Assembly: GCA_030015575.1 (NCBI GenBank)
Contig: JASDDO010000004.1
Span: forward strand, 321,850,654 to 321,914,653
Origin: Agapanthus africanus
Lineage: Eukaryota > Streptophyta > Magnoliopsida > Asparagales > Amaryllidaceae
Length of the DNA stretch: 64,000 nucleotides
Direction: 5' to 3'
Shown here: positions 10,293-21,985 of the stretch, in pieces
Layout: every line of letters begins with the position of its first letter
How positions within the stretch are numbered: position 1 is the stretch's first letter
Program-made: the position numbers and the translations under genes
The notes under the pieces: generated by a model
The model's database searches: none
What the model was told of the DNA's origin: nothing
What the model saw: the letters and a program-made list of their open reading frames with translations, nothing else

Positions 10293-12414
10293 TGTTGGAG
10301 ATAGTGCCCTCAGAGTCAATTATTGGATCACAGGCACGTGATTGCAATGATTGAGGGAGGACCTATCTCGGTAGGACAGTCTTACTCGAGATGATAGTAT
10401 GCTATCTGGTTTATCTTTATCATCGTGTACTGCTTTAGGTGACCTGGCATGTCGCTATTACACGTTGATAGAGCCCCTAGGATTCTTGCTTGACTACCGG
10501 CAGTATGATGGCGATCATATACGTGGGAGCTGGTAGTCTATAAGCACATCCTTAAAAGGTCCCTAGTCGTAGGAGTTTCGAGACAGGGCATCGATACTCC
10601 ATTAGTAGACTAGTGTATACAGTCGAGACCCCGACGAGGGGCGGTGGCCGGTCTCACAAGCCACTGGTGTCAGTTGGTTCACCTAAGATGTATACAGGTG
10701 CTCATTGGGTTATGAGTACACCGGACAGGACTCGCCGGGAACCTGCTAGTTGGTAATATACCAGATGTCAGATAGCAGTTCCCTGGTGACATGTGTACAG
10801 GTTAGTTCATCGACCTGAGATCGTCATTTGTCTCGTGTGAGTTCCCACTGTGCTTTGATTACTACCCTACCACGGCTCAAAGGAGTCGTGCAAACAGGTT
10901 TTAGTTGGGTACAGTCCCGAGCCACATGGAGGCAGTGAGCGGATCTGCAGGGGTTCGTCTCTCCCGGTATTGGGGGTGAGGTCGCGCTGTGTCTAGGAGA
11001 GCCATTACACAAAGCCCTCGGCCGAGGCAGGAGATTTACTGGTAGGTATTCCAGTAGTATCTCAGGGTGTTCTGGGCTACGCTCCGACACGACTTGTACC
11101 GTTTTTGGGGGTCTGACTTTCACCAACCCCCTAGGCCCGCCATGCGATACTCATAGACGAACGGACCGGACTGTACGGATATTGTCACTGACAGGCTCAG
11201 TTGGGTGTCGGGGTGAGCTTCCTCATCGACGTCCCATTTGGTCAGTACCTGGTGGCCCGTCACGTATTGGCTTATACCTCTGACGTGCTAGTGGTTAAAT
11301 CCACAGCCAAGGTATTGACGAGTCTTTAGAGTCCACCACACTCAGCTACTCAAGTTTCGGGCGAAACGCTGTAGAGGCCGTATGGAGATATGGCAGGGTT
11401 CGATCAGATACGTGCAGTATTGCACGGATCGTGATCGGACAGTTTTTACTAGCCGGCTTTGGCTTAAGCCGTATTCTGGTATTTGATAGTGTAGTTTTGT
11501 CTCTTTGCATTTGTGTTCAGTGGGAATACAAATGCGGGCATGTATTTGCAGTAGTGGGGTTTTCCCGTATTTTATTACGGGATCAGTTTTTCTGAAGTTG
11601 CCAGTTTGCATTCCGTTCCGGCCGGTTTTCCTTCATTCCTTCTCGGTCGGACTTTCTTGGTGGAGGGTGTTAATTGCAAGTTTGTAATTAACATCTAGTG
11701 GAGGGCTTTCTTGCATATGTTGCATTATGATGAGACTTGCTTCATAATGATATTCCATTCTTGTCCATTTGATGGCTTTTCATTTGATGGTGTGTGAAAG
11801 GAAAGTGTTGTGACCATTTTCTATATTATTGATATATTCTTTCTTGCACCCTTTTTCTCTCTCCAATCTCATCCTTGAGATAAGTGGCCGGCCACTTGGG
11901 AGGGGAAAAAGATGAGGGTTTCATTTTGGATGAGGAAATTGTTTCATCTCATTATTCATGCTAGAAATTCCTCACATCACAAAAGGGTTCAAAGCTCATT
12001 TCTTTCTCTCCTTCTCTTCTCCATTCCTCCACATCAAGGCAACCTCATAACCCCAAGAGACAAGTTCACTACACTATTCTATAGCAAGCCTTGGACGCGT
12101 CGGCTAGCCAACTTCGCGCCCGAGTTGCCTCGGTCAAGAGGCGGGAGCCCGTAAAAGATTCCGGCTACGTGGTGCCCTTTCCGACGAGCAAGGAGGTGAC
12201 GGAGATTCCGCGGGAGATCGGAGTGGAGACGAAGACCGAAGGACACGGATCGCTCGGTATACTTCTCACCCAATCTCTAGTTAGCTAGTATAGGTTAATG
12301 GTTAACGATCCGGGTTTTCATTGTCCGCGGTAGCGCCGGTTTCCGAGTAAGGAAACTTTTTGATTCCGCATTTTGGCCTCGGTAAGACGGCTGGGGCGCT
12401 GCCGTGGCGCAACA
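10293..12414 (+). mobile_element. Solo LTR of a copia element
   Basis: 2,122-bp LTR, TG...CA, flanked by gatac on both sides and with no internal domain. It is related to the 2,139-bp LTR of element E (reverse complement); shared blocks include the start (TGTTGGAGATAGTGCCC against TGTTAGCGTATATGCCC) and the segment at 10820-11130. Solo LTRs arise when the two LTRs of one insertion recombine and the interior is lost. It lacks the CCGCGG module. ORFs inside it are chance. Confidence 0.88.
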
Positions 12415-12419
12415 GATAC

Positions 12420-13190
12420 GCCCTCAATGAGAGGCCTGATATGTATACCTCTATGCATGTAGAATTTAAATTCCTCCACGGGGAGGAAATAGCGACACAG
12501 TTGTGTCACTAACAGGGGGCATGGGTAGTTCGTGGCCCTTTTGCCCGCACCAATTGAATTAAGTAAAACCGTGCACATATCAAATCTAGGGTTCCTAGTC
12601 ATTAGGGAGTGCACGATATGAAGTGACGGGGTGAAAATTGTGGTGTTATGTGAACTCCCAAAAATATTTTTTTGTGCCCACCGGCACACGGTTAAAACAT
12701 TAGCGAAGAGGGTCCTCACTTGTATTCCTTTCCTCGGTTCCCTCGAGCAATCATTACCTATTAAGGGCATGTAATCTTCAAACTGAAAGGGTTGGTCGTG
12801 AACAGGTAATCGAGGGATCAAAGTGACTTCATGGATGAAGTCTCTTTCAATAATTATCTCCCTATCGCCTCACAGTAACTTGATAAATCCGTATTGTGCA
12901 AGGCAGCCTTCTTCCATGCACTCGTAAAAACGAGTGACTAGATCTGAAAGGGCGTAAGCATTTGGGTGATTATAGATCAAAAAGTTCCAGCCCTTCCGTG
13001 TAATTTCATCAGCAAAATAACTCCCATATATCGTGTGTGAAAAGATTTGTGAGAAATCACGCTCTAATTGCATGTTCGGTGCCATTACAGAGAGTTTAAC
13101 ATATTTAAAAATATTTAACAGAGAGGAGTTTAGAGATCGAACCACCTCTGAAATTTTCAGAGGGAGAAGACGTACAGGCGCGCGCGGCAC
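12420..13190 (-). pseudogene. Env-like ORF, proximal part
   Basis: Two overlapping-phase pieces (13190-12870 and 12821-12420) separated by a stop and frameshift. The first has MQLERDFSQIFSH, RKGWNFL and DLVTRFYECM; the second has YPCPLLVTQLCRYF and HRGIHIRPLIEGV. The layout resembles the 'putative plant transposon protein' domain found in env-like ORFs of Athila and Calypso elements. No clear signal peptide or transmembrane segment is visible, so an envelope role is by position only. Its 3' part lies at 10002-10287. Confidence 0.6.
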
Positions 13191-13560
13191 AAGAGCGGGT
13201 TCGGCGGCGGATGCGCGGTGCGGTGGAGCGATCTCGCTGCAGAACTTTGGCGGCGGCTAGGGTTTTTAAAAGTGAGAAATTAGGGTTAAGGAAAAAGGGC
13301 AGAGAGGGTCGGGTGTTATTTATAGGGGAGAGTGTTTTGGTTATTTGTAAAAAAAAACCTCTTAAAAAGAGAAAAAAAATTTGCAAATAAAATATTTATT
13401 TTTATTTTATTACAAAAATACCTTAAAAAATTATTTTCAATTTTTTTTATTTTTTATGTTATTTTGTTTTTATATGATTACAAATGATACATACCCCCAA
13501 ACTTGTTTGAAACAGTGTTTTTGGCTAAATAATCGAAATTTAGGGGTAGATGGAGGAAGA
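13191..13560 (-). other. Spacer between integrase and env-like ORF
   Basis: AT-rich, no real ORF. It contains an internal PPT-like tract (ACAAGTTTGGGGGTATG on the minus strand, about 13486-13503) a little after the integrase stop. Elements B and C have the same tract at the same place. Confidence 0.65.
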
Positions 13561-14862
13561 TCAGTTGGTGTAGATCGGCTCCTGCAAAAACAGAAGCTCC
13601 TCCGAAGGGTCCACGATAAGGAATGGTTTAAGTCGATGTCCATTCACTTTAAACTGTGAACCGTCCTCTGGGTTTTTTAGATTGACCGTACCGTGCAGAT
13701 ATACGGTGCGTACCAAAAATGGCTCTTTCCATCGAGATTTCAGCTTGCCGGGATGGAAATGTAACCGAGTATCATAAAGTAAAACCTGTTGACCAGGTTT
13801 GAAAGTCTTGTGCATAAGGTGTTTATCATGGAACACCTTCGTTGGGTATTTAACAACCACTGCGTTCTCATAGGCTTCATCCCGCAGCTCGTCTAATTTG
13901 TTCAACTGCAGCTTTCTATTGCTGCCCGCATCTCCCAAAGATAGGTTCAACTCTTTAATTGCCCAAAATACCTTATGCTCTATTTCAACAGGAAGGTGGC
14001 AAGCCTTCCCATAAACAAACTTGTATGGAGACATGCCCAGATCGGTCTTATAGGCAGTACGGAATGCCCAAAGGGCATCAATCAGTTTTGATGACCAATC
14101 TTTACGGTTTTGGAAACCATTTTCTCCAATATCTGTTTAATGTGCCGATTCTAAATTTCGGCTTGCCCATAAGTTTGGGGGTGATATGGCGTTGACAGTT
14201 TGTGGGTAATGGAGTATTTACGCATTAAGGACTCAAAAGTCCTATTACAAAAGTGAGATTCATTATCACTGATAATCGTGCGAGAATGCCCATACCGAGA
14301 AAAAATGTTTTCTTTGAGAAATCTAACGACAACCTTGTTGTCATTAGTTCGGCTGGGCAGTCTCGACCCATTTGGAAACATAGTCAACAGCAAGTAGAAT
14401 ATACATGTTCCCAAAAGAGTTGGGAAATGGTCCCATAAAGTCTATCCCCCAAACATCAAAAATTTCAACAACCAAAATTGGTTGGAGCGGCATTTCATTT
14501 CTCCGAGATATCCGGCCCAAGTGTTGGCACCGGGAGCATGTCTTGCAGTATTCGTATGCGTCTTTAAAAAGTCATGGCCAGTAGAAGCCACACTACAAGA
14601 TTTTTTCTGCTGTCTTTTTGGGGCCAAAATGCCCGCCACACGCTTGATCGTGGCAGAATGACAGCACGCTCTTAAACTCGTTGTCGGGGACACACCGACG
14701 AATGATTTGGTCGGAACAGTATTTGAAGAGATACGGTTCATCCCAGTAAAAATGTTTTACTTGGGACAGGAATCGGAGTCTGTCCTGATTTGACCAATCG
14801 TTTGGTATCAGTCCGGTGGCCAAATAATTTATGATATCTGCGAACCAAGGTTCGCATGACAC
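13561..14862 (-). pseudogene. pol: Integrase (Athila type), disrupted
   Basis: Integrase inserts the cDNA copy into the host chromosome. Pieces in order on the minus strand: the zinc-binding N-terminal region ([33 protein letters not shown]), a frameshifted stretch covering the first catalytic Asp, a piece with the second Asp (IISDNESHF) and the catalytic Glu (YGQAEI), then the C-terminal domain ([35 protein letters not shown]) ending QEPIYTN at 13561. At least three breaks: a frameshift near 14590, another in the core, and a stop just after the catalytic Glu. Not functional as it stands. Confidence 0.88.
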
Positions 14863-15342
14863 GGTTAAGAGCTGCTCATCTGGAAAAACATCTCTAATAG
14901 GAGTTTGAAGTGTAGGCGAAGAAGGGAGTCGTGAAAGGTGGTCGGCGACTACGTTTTCATATCCTCTATTGTCTCTTATGACAAGGTTAAACTCTTATAG
15001 CAAGAGGATCCAACGTATCAGTCGAGATTTAGCATCCTTCTTCACGAAAAGATGGCAAAGAGCTGAGTGGTCCGTGTAAACTATGACTGGAGAGCCGATT
15101 AAATAGGGCCTGAACTTCTCTAGTGCAAACACAACAGCTAAGAATTCTTTTTCAATTGTTGTGTAATTTAATTGGGCCTCGTTTAATGTTCGGCTAGCGT
15201 AATAAATTACGTGCGGCATCTTATTTATGTGTTGTCCAAGGACAGCACCAATGGCGAAATCAGATGTATCGCACATAATTTCAAATGGATGCGTCCAGTC
15301 AGGAGATGAAAGAATGGGCGCAGAAATAAGTGAGTGTTTCAA
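14863..15342 (-). pseudogene. pol: RNase H domain, disrupted
   Basis: Ty3-type RNase H, which removes the RNA strand after minus-strand synthesis. Visible: [15 protein letters not shown] (catalytic Asp region), [35 protein letters not shown] (Glu region) and [11 protein letters not shown] (Asp). An in-frame stop at about 14993 ends the ORF after RWILLL. It joins the integrase N-terminal region downstream. Confidence 0.85.
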
Positions 15343-15379
15343 TGACTCGAAACGCCTTCATGCAGGTTGAGTCAAAATC

Positions 15380-16516
15380 TTATGTTGTGTCCTTGGCCAA
15401 CAAAAGATTCAAGGGTTTAGCTATCTTACTAAAATCCTTGATGTGTCTATAGAAACCGGCATGGTCAAGGAAGGCTCGGATGTCTTTGACGCACTTAGGA
15501 GGAGGAAGATTGGAAATGACTTCAATCTTAGCTTTATCAACTTCAATGCCATTTTGCAAGATGATATGTCCTAAGAGAATACCTTCTCGCACCATAAAGT
15601 GGCATTTCTCCCAATTTAAAGTGAGGTTCTTATCCCTACAACGGGTAAGAACTGCGTCTAAGTGCAGCAAACACTCATCAAAGGAGTCGCCGAAAATGGA
15701 GAAATCATCCATAAAAATCTCCAAAAAATTTTCCACCATGTCTGAAAAGATGCCCATCATACACCGCTGGAAAGTAGCGGGTGCATTGCATAACCCAAAG
15801 GGCATGCGACGGTAAGCGAATGTACCGAAAAGATAAGTAAATGTGGTCTTGTCTTGATCCTTTTCGGCGATAGGAACTTGATTATAGCCGGAGTAGCCAT
15901 CCAAAAAGCAATAAAATTCATGCCCAGCCAATCGTTCTAGCATTTGGTCAATAAAAGATAATGGAAAGTGGTCTTTCCGTGTCGCGGCGTTGAGTTTTCT
16001 ATAATCGATGCAAACTCGCCACCCAGTTTGGGTGCGAGTAGGTATTAACTCATTCGCCTCATTAGTTATGACCGTTATGCCCGATTTCTTTGGGACAACG
16101 TGAATGGGGCTAACCCACTGGCTATCAGAGATAGGGTAAATGATACCACTATCATGACATTTTACAATCTCTTTTTTAACAGCCTCCTTCATTATGGGGT
16201 TGAGGCGTCTCTGTGGATCCCTTACTGGCTTGGCATCATCCATCATATGTATATGATGTTCAACTATTAGGGGACTAATCCCCTTGATGTCCGCCATAGT
16301 CCAGCCAAAAGCTTGCCGATTATTTTGTAAGACCGTTAAAAGGGCTTTCTCTTGCTCGAGGGCTAGAGAGGCCGAGATGATAACAGGAAGGGTCTCATTC
16401 TCACCTAAGTAAGCGTATTTAAGGTGAGATGGCAACAGCTTGAGTTCGAGTTTTGGAGGTGAAACAATTGAAGGTAAAATTGGTGGAACTGTCTCGAACT
16501 CGAAGGATTCCAACAA
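15380..16516 (-). pseudogene. pol: Reverse transcriptase (Athila type)
   Basis: 378-residue ORF with the full RT palm: [58 protein letters not shown] and the catalytic FMDDFSIFG, then the thumb (GHAGFYR-like region changed to DHAGFYRHIKDF). It makes cDNA from the element's RNA in the cytoplasmic particle. The core looks intact, but the ORF is cut off from protease and RNase H by stops and frameshifts. The [21 protein letters not shown]-like signature and tRNA-Asp PBS place it in the Athila lineage. Confidence 0.92.
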
Positions 16517-17353
16517 TGGTTCAAAGCGAGTGTAAGCAACTGAGTCAGATGGTTCAACTAACTCATCCGAAAATTCAAAGGACTCAAGCTCGTGTGGTGA
16601 TTCTTCAAAATCGTCCGAAAAAGTGAAACACTCGTAATCGTTATCGGGTGTGAAAACTATATCAGATTCAAGGGGGAACGCACTAGTGGCGTCAAAACTG
16701 CTGTGATCGAACAGAAATTTTTCGAGCTCACAGTCCTCCTGCGTGATCTCTTAGATCGAGCAAACATCAAGTATATTAGCATTAGGCTCGGAGGGCTGAT
16801 TCCCCAACTTAAAAATGTTGATTTCAATTGTCATATTTCCAAAAGATAGGTTCATCGAACCATTTCGACAATTGATCACCGTATTAGAAGTCGCAAGGAA
16901 TGGTCGACCGAGTATCACCGGAATTTGACTCCGAGGGTTAGTTACAGGATGTGTGTCCATAACAATGAAATCAACGGGGAAAATGAAGTCCCCTACTTTA
17001 ATCAACACATCCTCTAACTCACCCCTAGGATGGGTGATGGATCGGTCGGCCATTTGGAGAGTACAATGTGTGGGTTTCAGCTCTCCAACGCCTAATAGTT
17101 CATATACTGAATATGGAAGCAAATTAACACTGGCACCAAGATCTAAAAGTGCGCGATTGATGTTCTTATCCCCAATTGTTATTGAAATTGTAGGACAGCC
17201 AGGGTCCTTACGTTTTTGGGGTAAAGGTTGGGTAAGAGCATCACTTACTGCACTAGCCAAGAAAACTTTCTTCGGTACCTGCGATTTCCTCTTCTTGGTG
17301 CATAAGTCCTTTAAGATTTTAGCGTAAGAAGAGACTTGTTGGATTGCATCCAA
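16517..17353 (-). pseudogene. pol: Aspartic protease region
   Basis: Minus-strand ORF 17353-16751 followed by a degenerate linker to the RT. Protease core ALLDLGASVNLLPYSVYE holds the D-L/S/T-G catalytic motif as DLGAS, a form typical of Athila relatives, and VILGRPFLAT is the usual second conserved block. It would cut the Gag-Pol precursor. A stop after LDVCSI (about 16750; a Gln codon in related copies) breaks the polyprotein. Confidence 0.88.
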
Positions 17354-18197
17354 GAGAGGTATGTTAATGCTAACCTATTTGAATAACTCCACAATCTTCT
17401 CCATTTGTGGAGTAGGTTTATTGGATCTCAACATGTTTGGAAATGGAATATTTTGAAAATTTGTTGAGTCCAATATTTGTGGAGTAGATTGTTGAGTTGG
17501 AACGGATCCATGAGTTGGAACGGATCCCAGTGTTGGTGTTTTCGTGGATTGAGATGTAGGTCCGTTCGAATTAGAAGAAGTAGAGCCTTATGAAGAATGA
17601 AGAACATGCTCTGAAGAAGATGAAGAAGAAGAAGCGGCGGCCGGGGTGTCATCATTATTACCAACATTGTTGTGCAATACCTTTCCTGATCTCAATGTAG
17701 TCACGGCACTCACATTATGATTTTGTTGCTCATCTTGGAAAGGTATTGCACAACGCAGCATTCAGTTGTGCAATTTGGGCTTCTATTGTTTTAATGCTCT
17801 GATCATGTGAAGCAGTGTGTTGCACCAAAGACTGAATGGACGATTGGATGCTGGCTGAGGACTACGTAAATTGTTTTAAGAACGCATCCAGACTTCGGTC
17901 TAGCGAGGAAACCTTATCGTTATTTGGCTGAACAAAATTGTTTTGAAGATAAGAGTTGTTTGGTGCAAAATTGTTCATTTGGTTTTGGTAAGGTTGGGGT
18001 AGGAAAAATTGCTGATATTGAGTTTGTTGAGAGGCTTGTTGTTGTGGAGGATGCCTTTGAAAATTGTTGTTGCCTTGGAATTGTTGATTTTGATTCCAAG
18101 AAAAATTTGGGTGGCTCCTCCAACCAGGATTATAAGTTGAAGAGTATGGATCATTTTTTTGTCTTTGCTGAAAAGCAGCATTGACTTGATCTTGCCC
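17354..18197 (-). pseudogene. gag: Gag C-terminal linker, decayed
   Basis: Low-complexity Gln/Asn/Pro/Ser-rich tail of Gag between the zinc knuckle and protease. It is recognisable by colinearity with 56373-57290 of element C, but broken by several stops and frameshifts in A. Confidence 0.7.
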
Positions 18198-19295
18198 TTA
18201 AACAGGCGGGTTGTAAGGACACTCTTCGGTTAGATGGGACGGATCCAAACAACAAGCGCAAATAGTGTGTGGGGGTAAAGCAGGGGAAGGAGAAGGCGAT
18301 GAGAATTTGCTCTCAATTACTTCTAGTTTTTTCGTGAGTGCGGCCATTTCGGCCTTCATTGCAATCGACATATCAAGTTGATGTATGCCTGCCCTAGACT
18401 GACCCGATGAAGTAGATGAAGTGGTCTTAGTGCTTTCCCACTGAAGTGTTTGTTCAGCAAGATCGTCGAGAAATTGCCAAGCTTCCTCGCTTGATTTTGT
18501 AAGAAAGTGACATTGACAAATGGTTTCCAACAACTGCTTAGTTGCTGGGTTCAGTCCTTCGTATAAAGTTTGGCAAAGTTGCCAATTCTCGATACCGTGG
18601 TGAGGGCACTGAACAAGAAAGTCCTTAAATCTTTCAAAACACTTCCAAAAAGGTTCAGAAGGAAGCTGGGAAAATTGAATAATTTCGTTGCGAATTCTCG
18701 CGATCTTGTGGTTTGGGTAAAACTTTTTTAGAAAAGCCTTAACAAACTCTTCCCAATTTTTTATGGAGTGTGATGCTGTGCTATATAACCATTTTTCAGT
18801 TAGGTCACATAAGGTGAATGGAATGACCCGTAACCTTATAGCATCATCTGAAAGTTGTGTGGTCTTCATCATTGCGCAAACATTCTGGAATTTGTTAATG
18901 AAGATGTAGGCATCTTCGGATTCCAGCCCGTGAAATTTAGGCAACATATTGATGAAGTGAGGTTTAATTTCAAAGTTATCCCTATTAGCCGGTGGAAGTG
19001 AAAGACAAGTGGGAAGTGCGGTGTGGATGGGATAGAAAAGATCCTGGAGCGCGATTCGTTGGGGTGCTTCAACAGGAGGGTGTGGAGGGTTATTCACACC
19101 CAGTTGAGCTGGAATCAGTCTCGTAGGTAAGGGGTTGCTAAGATTGAATCCCGACATCTCCTTAGAAGATGATGAATTTGAAGATGAAGGTAAAGAAGTG
19201 GAGTGAATTTCGACTTCGGAGTCGAAAGCGTCGTCAGTAGGCACTAAAGAGACACGGGCTAAACGGGCGCTAGTGTCCCTAGTCCAACAGGACAT
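18198..19295 (-). pseudogene. gag: Gag (nucleocapsid protein)
   Basis: 365-residue ORF, start MSCWTRDTSARL. It builds the virus-like particle and binds element RNA. The retrotrans_gag core spans about residues 95-290 (FHGLESEDAYIFINKFQ, LTEKWLYSTASHSIKNWEEF, HHGIENWQLCQTLYEGLNP, EEAWQFLDDLAEQTLQWES). A CCHC knuckle follows as CACCLDPSHLTEEC (CX2CX4HX4C). The ORF stops right after the knuckle at 18198, where the related proteins continue, so Gag is separated from Pol. The start codon position matches elements B and C. Confidence 0.9.
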
Positions 19296-20451
19296 ATACT
19301 AACGAGGTGTAGTGTAGTCAAAAAGTAAAAACAGAAGGTGGGGGTAAGAAAACGTCAATGAGAGAAAGTGGGTGCAAGTAGGGTGCAATGGATTTCTAGC
19401 GACAAAATGGCAATTTTTTGTAAAATACTTAGTTTTGTGTTTTTTTAAGGAGATTTTGCAAAAGATTTTTTATAAGGAGCTTAGACACACTTTCAAGTAA
19501 TCACAATATGCACAATCAAGTCTAGAGCTAGGGTTTCCTAAGTCAACTAGACTGCTCCTAACTGTTCCAAAAGGCAAGTTGTGAGATCCTCAAATCGCCT
19601 CTTCACCGCCAATTGTGGCCAGGTAAACACAAGTAAGGAAAGAAGGGATCCGCTCATGAATCACCGTGAGACGGGCCTTTTAAAATTAGCTTTCTCATTT
19701 GTCTAGCCTAGGCACCACAAAGTCTGGTTTAGATAAACGACCGATGCCTACAACCTTTCCTTTGTCTTAATGAGCACGACGGTCCTTATTGGTTGAGTCT
19801 AATATTTTTTAATTAACTCGAAGGTTGATTCAATGCTTTTTGTGATTTTTGGGGTCCTAGAAAGGGTAATGAAATCCCCACCCAATCTGGATTGGTGTTA
19901 TAGCCCCTTAAAAGTCCGTTTTAAAAATGCAAAGCGGTAAACACACAAAAATCCAAAACACTTGCCAAAATTTTTTTTCCTTTTATTTGCGGCGCAAAGA
20001 ATCCTGCACAAAATCAAGTTATTGGAGAAGGGGGAGAAGTTTTGCGCAAAGAACCCTGCAGGAAAATTTTTCAGAGGAGATCAGAGGACAGAAGAAAGGA
20101 AATGAATGCTTACAGAGAAGTTTTGGAAAGCTGACGTCAGTAAGGCGCGGCAGATCCGCGGTCAAAAGCAGGTAAGTGCGGCGGTTCCGCGGTCAAAGAA
20201 TTGACTCAGGCCTCCAAACTTCTTATGTTTCTCTGTTGTGGTTCTCCTCTGTATTTTCAGATCTGCTGTTTGCTGTTTTGTTCACTGGATTTTTCCAGAT
20301 CTGATTTGTTCGTCTTTCCGATCCTGCACAATTCGCACAAAAACCCTTCAAAAAATAACAAGATGATAATTTTTTCTTATATTTTTCAGTTTTTATGATT
20401 TTTTTATTTTTAATTAACGCGAAATTACAAAAAGAAAATAACTACTGTTAT
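19296..20451 (-). other. Element A, leader of the long part
   Basis: Untranslated leader between PBS and gag. It carries the CCGCGG module at 20145-20192 (partly decayed: GCGGCAGATCCGCGG, then GCGGCGGTTCCGCGG). Short ORFs such as 19927-20175 run across it but are not shared by other families. Confidence 0.75.
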
Positions 20452-20468
20452 CCCCGGCAACGTCGCCA
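20452..20468 (-). other. Primer binding site, tRNA-Asp type
   Basis: ccccggcaacgtcgcca on the plus strand, the same 16-of-17 match to tRNA-Asp as at 7185, two bases from the LTR. Confidence 0.87.
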
Positions 20469-20470
20469 TT

Positions 20471-21875
20471 TGATTGGTGAGTGATTTTGCGCTTATGCAT
20501 TTTGAAATCAAAGAATAGAATACCGCAATCAAGACGGTGTCACTTGGTAGCTAGTCGGTTGAGTACGGGTCGGTCCACAGGGAAAACGTGTATTTTCTAG
20601 TTGTTCTAACGAGTCAATTCCTATTTGTGTTAGGTTTTGATTTTCTATAAAAACTGAGGTTGAATTTGATTTGGATTAAAACCTTGCTAGGGTTAGGATT
20701 AGGTTAGTTTAGAAAGTCAATTCTTCTCACCGCTTTCTTTACCCTAATTAAGAACTTTAGGTGTTAGGGTAATAATTAACAATGGGGATTACCATAACTG
20801 GGAAGAAACGTAGTTTCTTCCCTTTGGTCCTTGTCCGTCCTTTCTTAACTCTTAGCCCTAACCTCTATGGAAACCAACCACAACCGGTCTAAATAGGGAA
20901 TCACCGCTATCTCGTGGGATAGGGTGCCGTAGTGAGCGGTGTGTGGTTGTTTTGCATAGAGCCCTTATTTTAAAATATTGAACGGGTAAAGAAAGAAGTG
21001 AGAGATTTTCATCTCTCAAACCTTCCCCAAACCAAACCCTAACAAGTAAGGAACTACTCACTCATTAGGGAATTAACAAAGGAATTCATTTTTTTTATTT
21101 TTCTTTTAATAACCTAATTAACGTGCGGAAAATAACTGCGGCAGATAAAAATTGCAGAGAAATAAAATTTGCAGATAAGAAAACTTACTTTATTGATGCA
21201 CTCTTTGACGATTACAATGAATTGAAATTTTTATCTAGAAAAGTAAAAAGTGGCATGCTCCAAAAAGAGTTGTAGGCTTCCTCTTTATAGATAGGAGAAA
21301 ACCTAGGGTTTACATCTGATCCATATCTAAAATTACAAAACTACCCTAAGAAAACCGGGTCAATGCACCGACTCCACCGACACGCACCGACACGTGCGAT
21401 GCGCGGCCGCGGATCCGCGGCCATAAGCCTGGTTTGGCCATAGTTCCACGGCCGTTTGATGGGGTCTCTGTCTCAAATCTTCAGGGCTGCTTCATTTTGC
21501 ATTTTACTTCTGGTTTCTTCACTTGGTTTCTCAGAATATCTTCTATTTTCTTCCAGATTTCCACAGTGCAGAATGTTGTGGACTTTTACCATTCGCTTTT
21601 TATTGAAGTCTTGAATCTTGTGCTGCCGTCGTACGTTGTGCAATCAAACTATTCATTGATCTTCATTTGTTCCTTAGACTGTAGGCGGCATCATAAAGAT
21701 TCTTCTATTTGTTGATCGTAGTCTCACTTTTGTAGCGTTTTTTCATCATTTTCACTGTATTGTTCCGAGAACCTGTAACCTGCAACTATTTAACAGACAT
21801 GGATCAAAAGCACCTATTTATTTGCAATATGATTAAGAATGGGGAATATAATAATGCAAAATTCTGATATGAACA
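20471..21875 (-). repeat. Element A, right LTR
   Basis: 1,405-bp LTR (5' LTR on the element's strand), TG...CA, followed by TSD ccaag. TATA box at about 21280-21290 (minus). The CCGCGG module at 21405-21453 keeps its first hairpin (GGCCGCGGATCCGCGGCC) but the second has decayed (GGCCATAGTTCCACGGCC). Confidence 0.9.
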
Positions 21876-21985
21876 CCAAGCGCGCCACGTGCTCCTCACG
21901 TGTGCGCTATCTCACAGGAAGCGCCTTAGCGCTCTAAGTCTGGCGCTCGGCGCCAAGCACGCCACGTGCTCTTCACGTGGGCGCT
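21876..21985. repeat. GC-rich G-box tandem repeat, right half
   Basis: Continuation of the 2590-2845 array beyond element A; the first five bases (ccaag) are the right TSD. It holds two more copies of the inverted G-box pair (CCACGTG-CTCCT-CACGTG at 21891-21909 and CCACGTGCTCTTCACGTGG at 21962-21980). Confidence 0.8.

Larger units (their letters stand above)
2846..21875 (-). mobile_element. Element A: Athila-type Ty3/gypsy, three-LTR composite
   Basis: Minus-strand element of 19,030 bp flanked by ccaag. Read leftward from 21875: LTR (21875-20471), tRNA-Asp PBS, leader, gag, protease, RT, RNase H, integrase, env-like ORF (split by a solo LTR), non-coding 3' region, PPT, second LTR (8607-7204), second PBS, leader, 5' gag fused to U3, and a partial third LTR ending at 2846. 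The middle LTR has a PBS on one side and a PPT on the other, so it serves as 3' LTR of the long part and 5' LTR of the short part. One TSD frames the whole array. This is what unequal recombination between LTR copies followed by deletion would give. Confidence 0.88.

Noticed and set aside
11912-12288. Short ORFs on both strands inside the solo LTR
   Set aside because: They lie in LTR DNA, overlap each other on both strands and have no homology I recognise.
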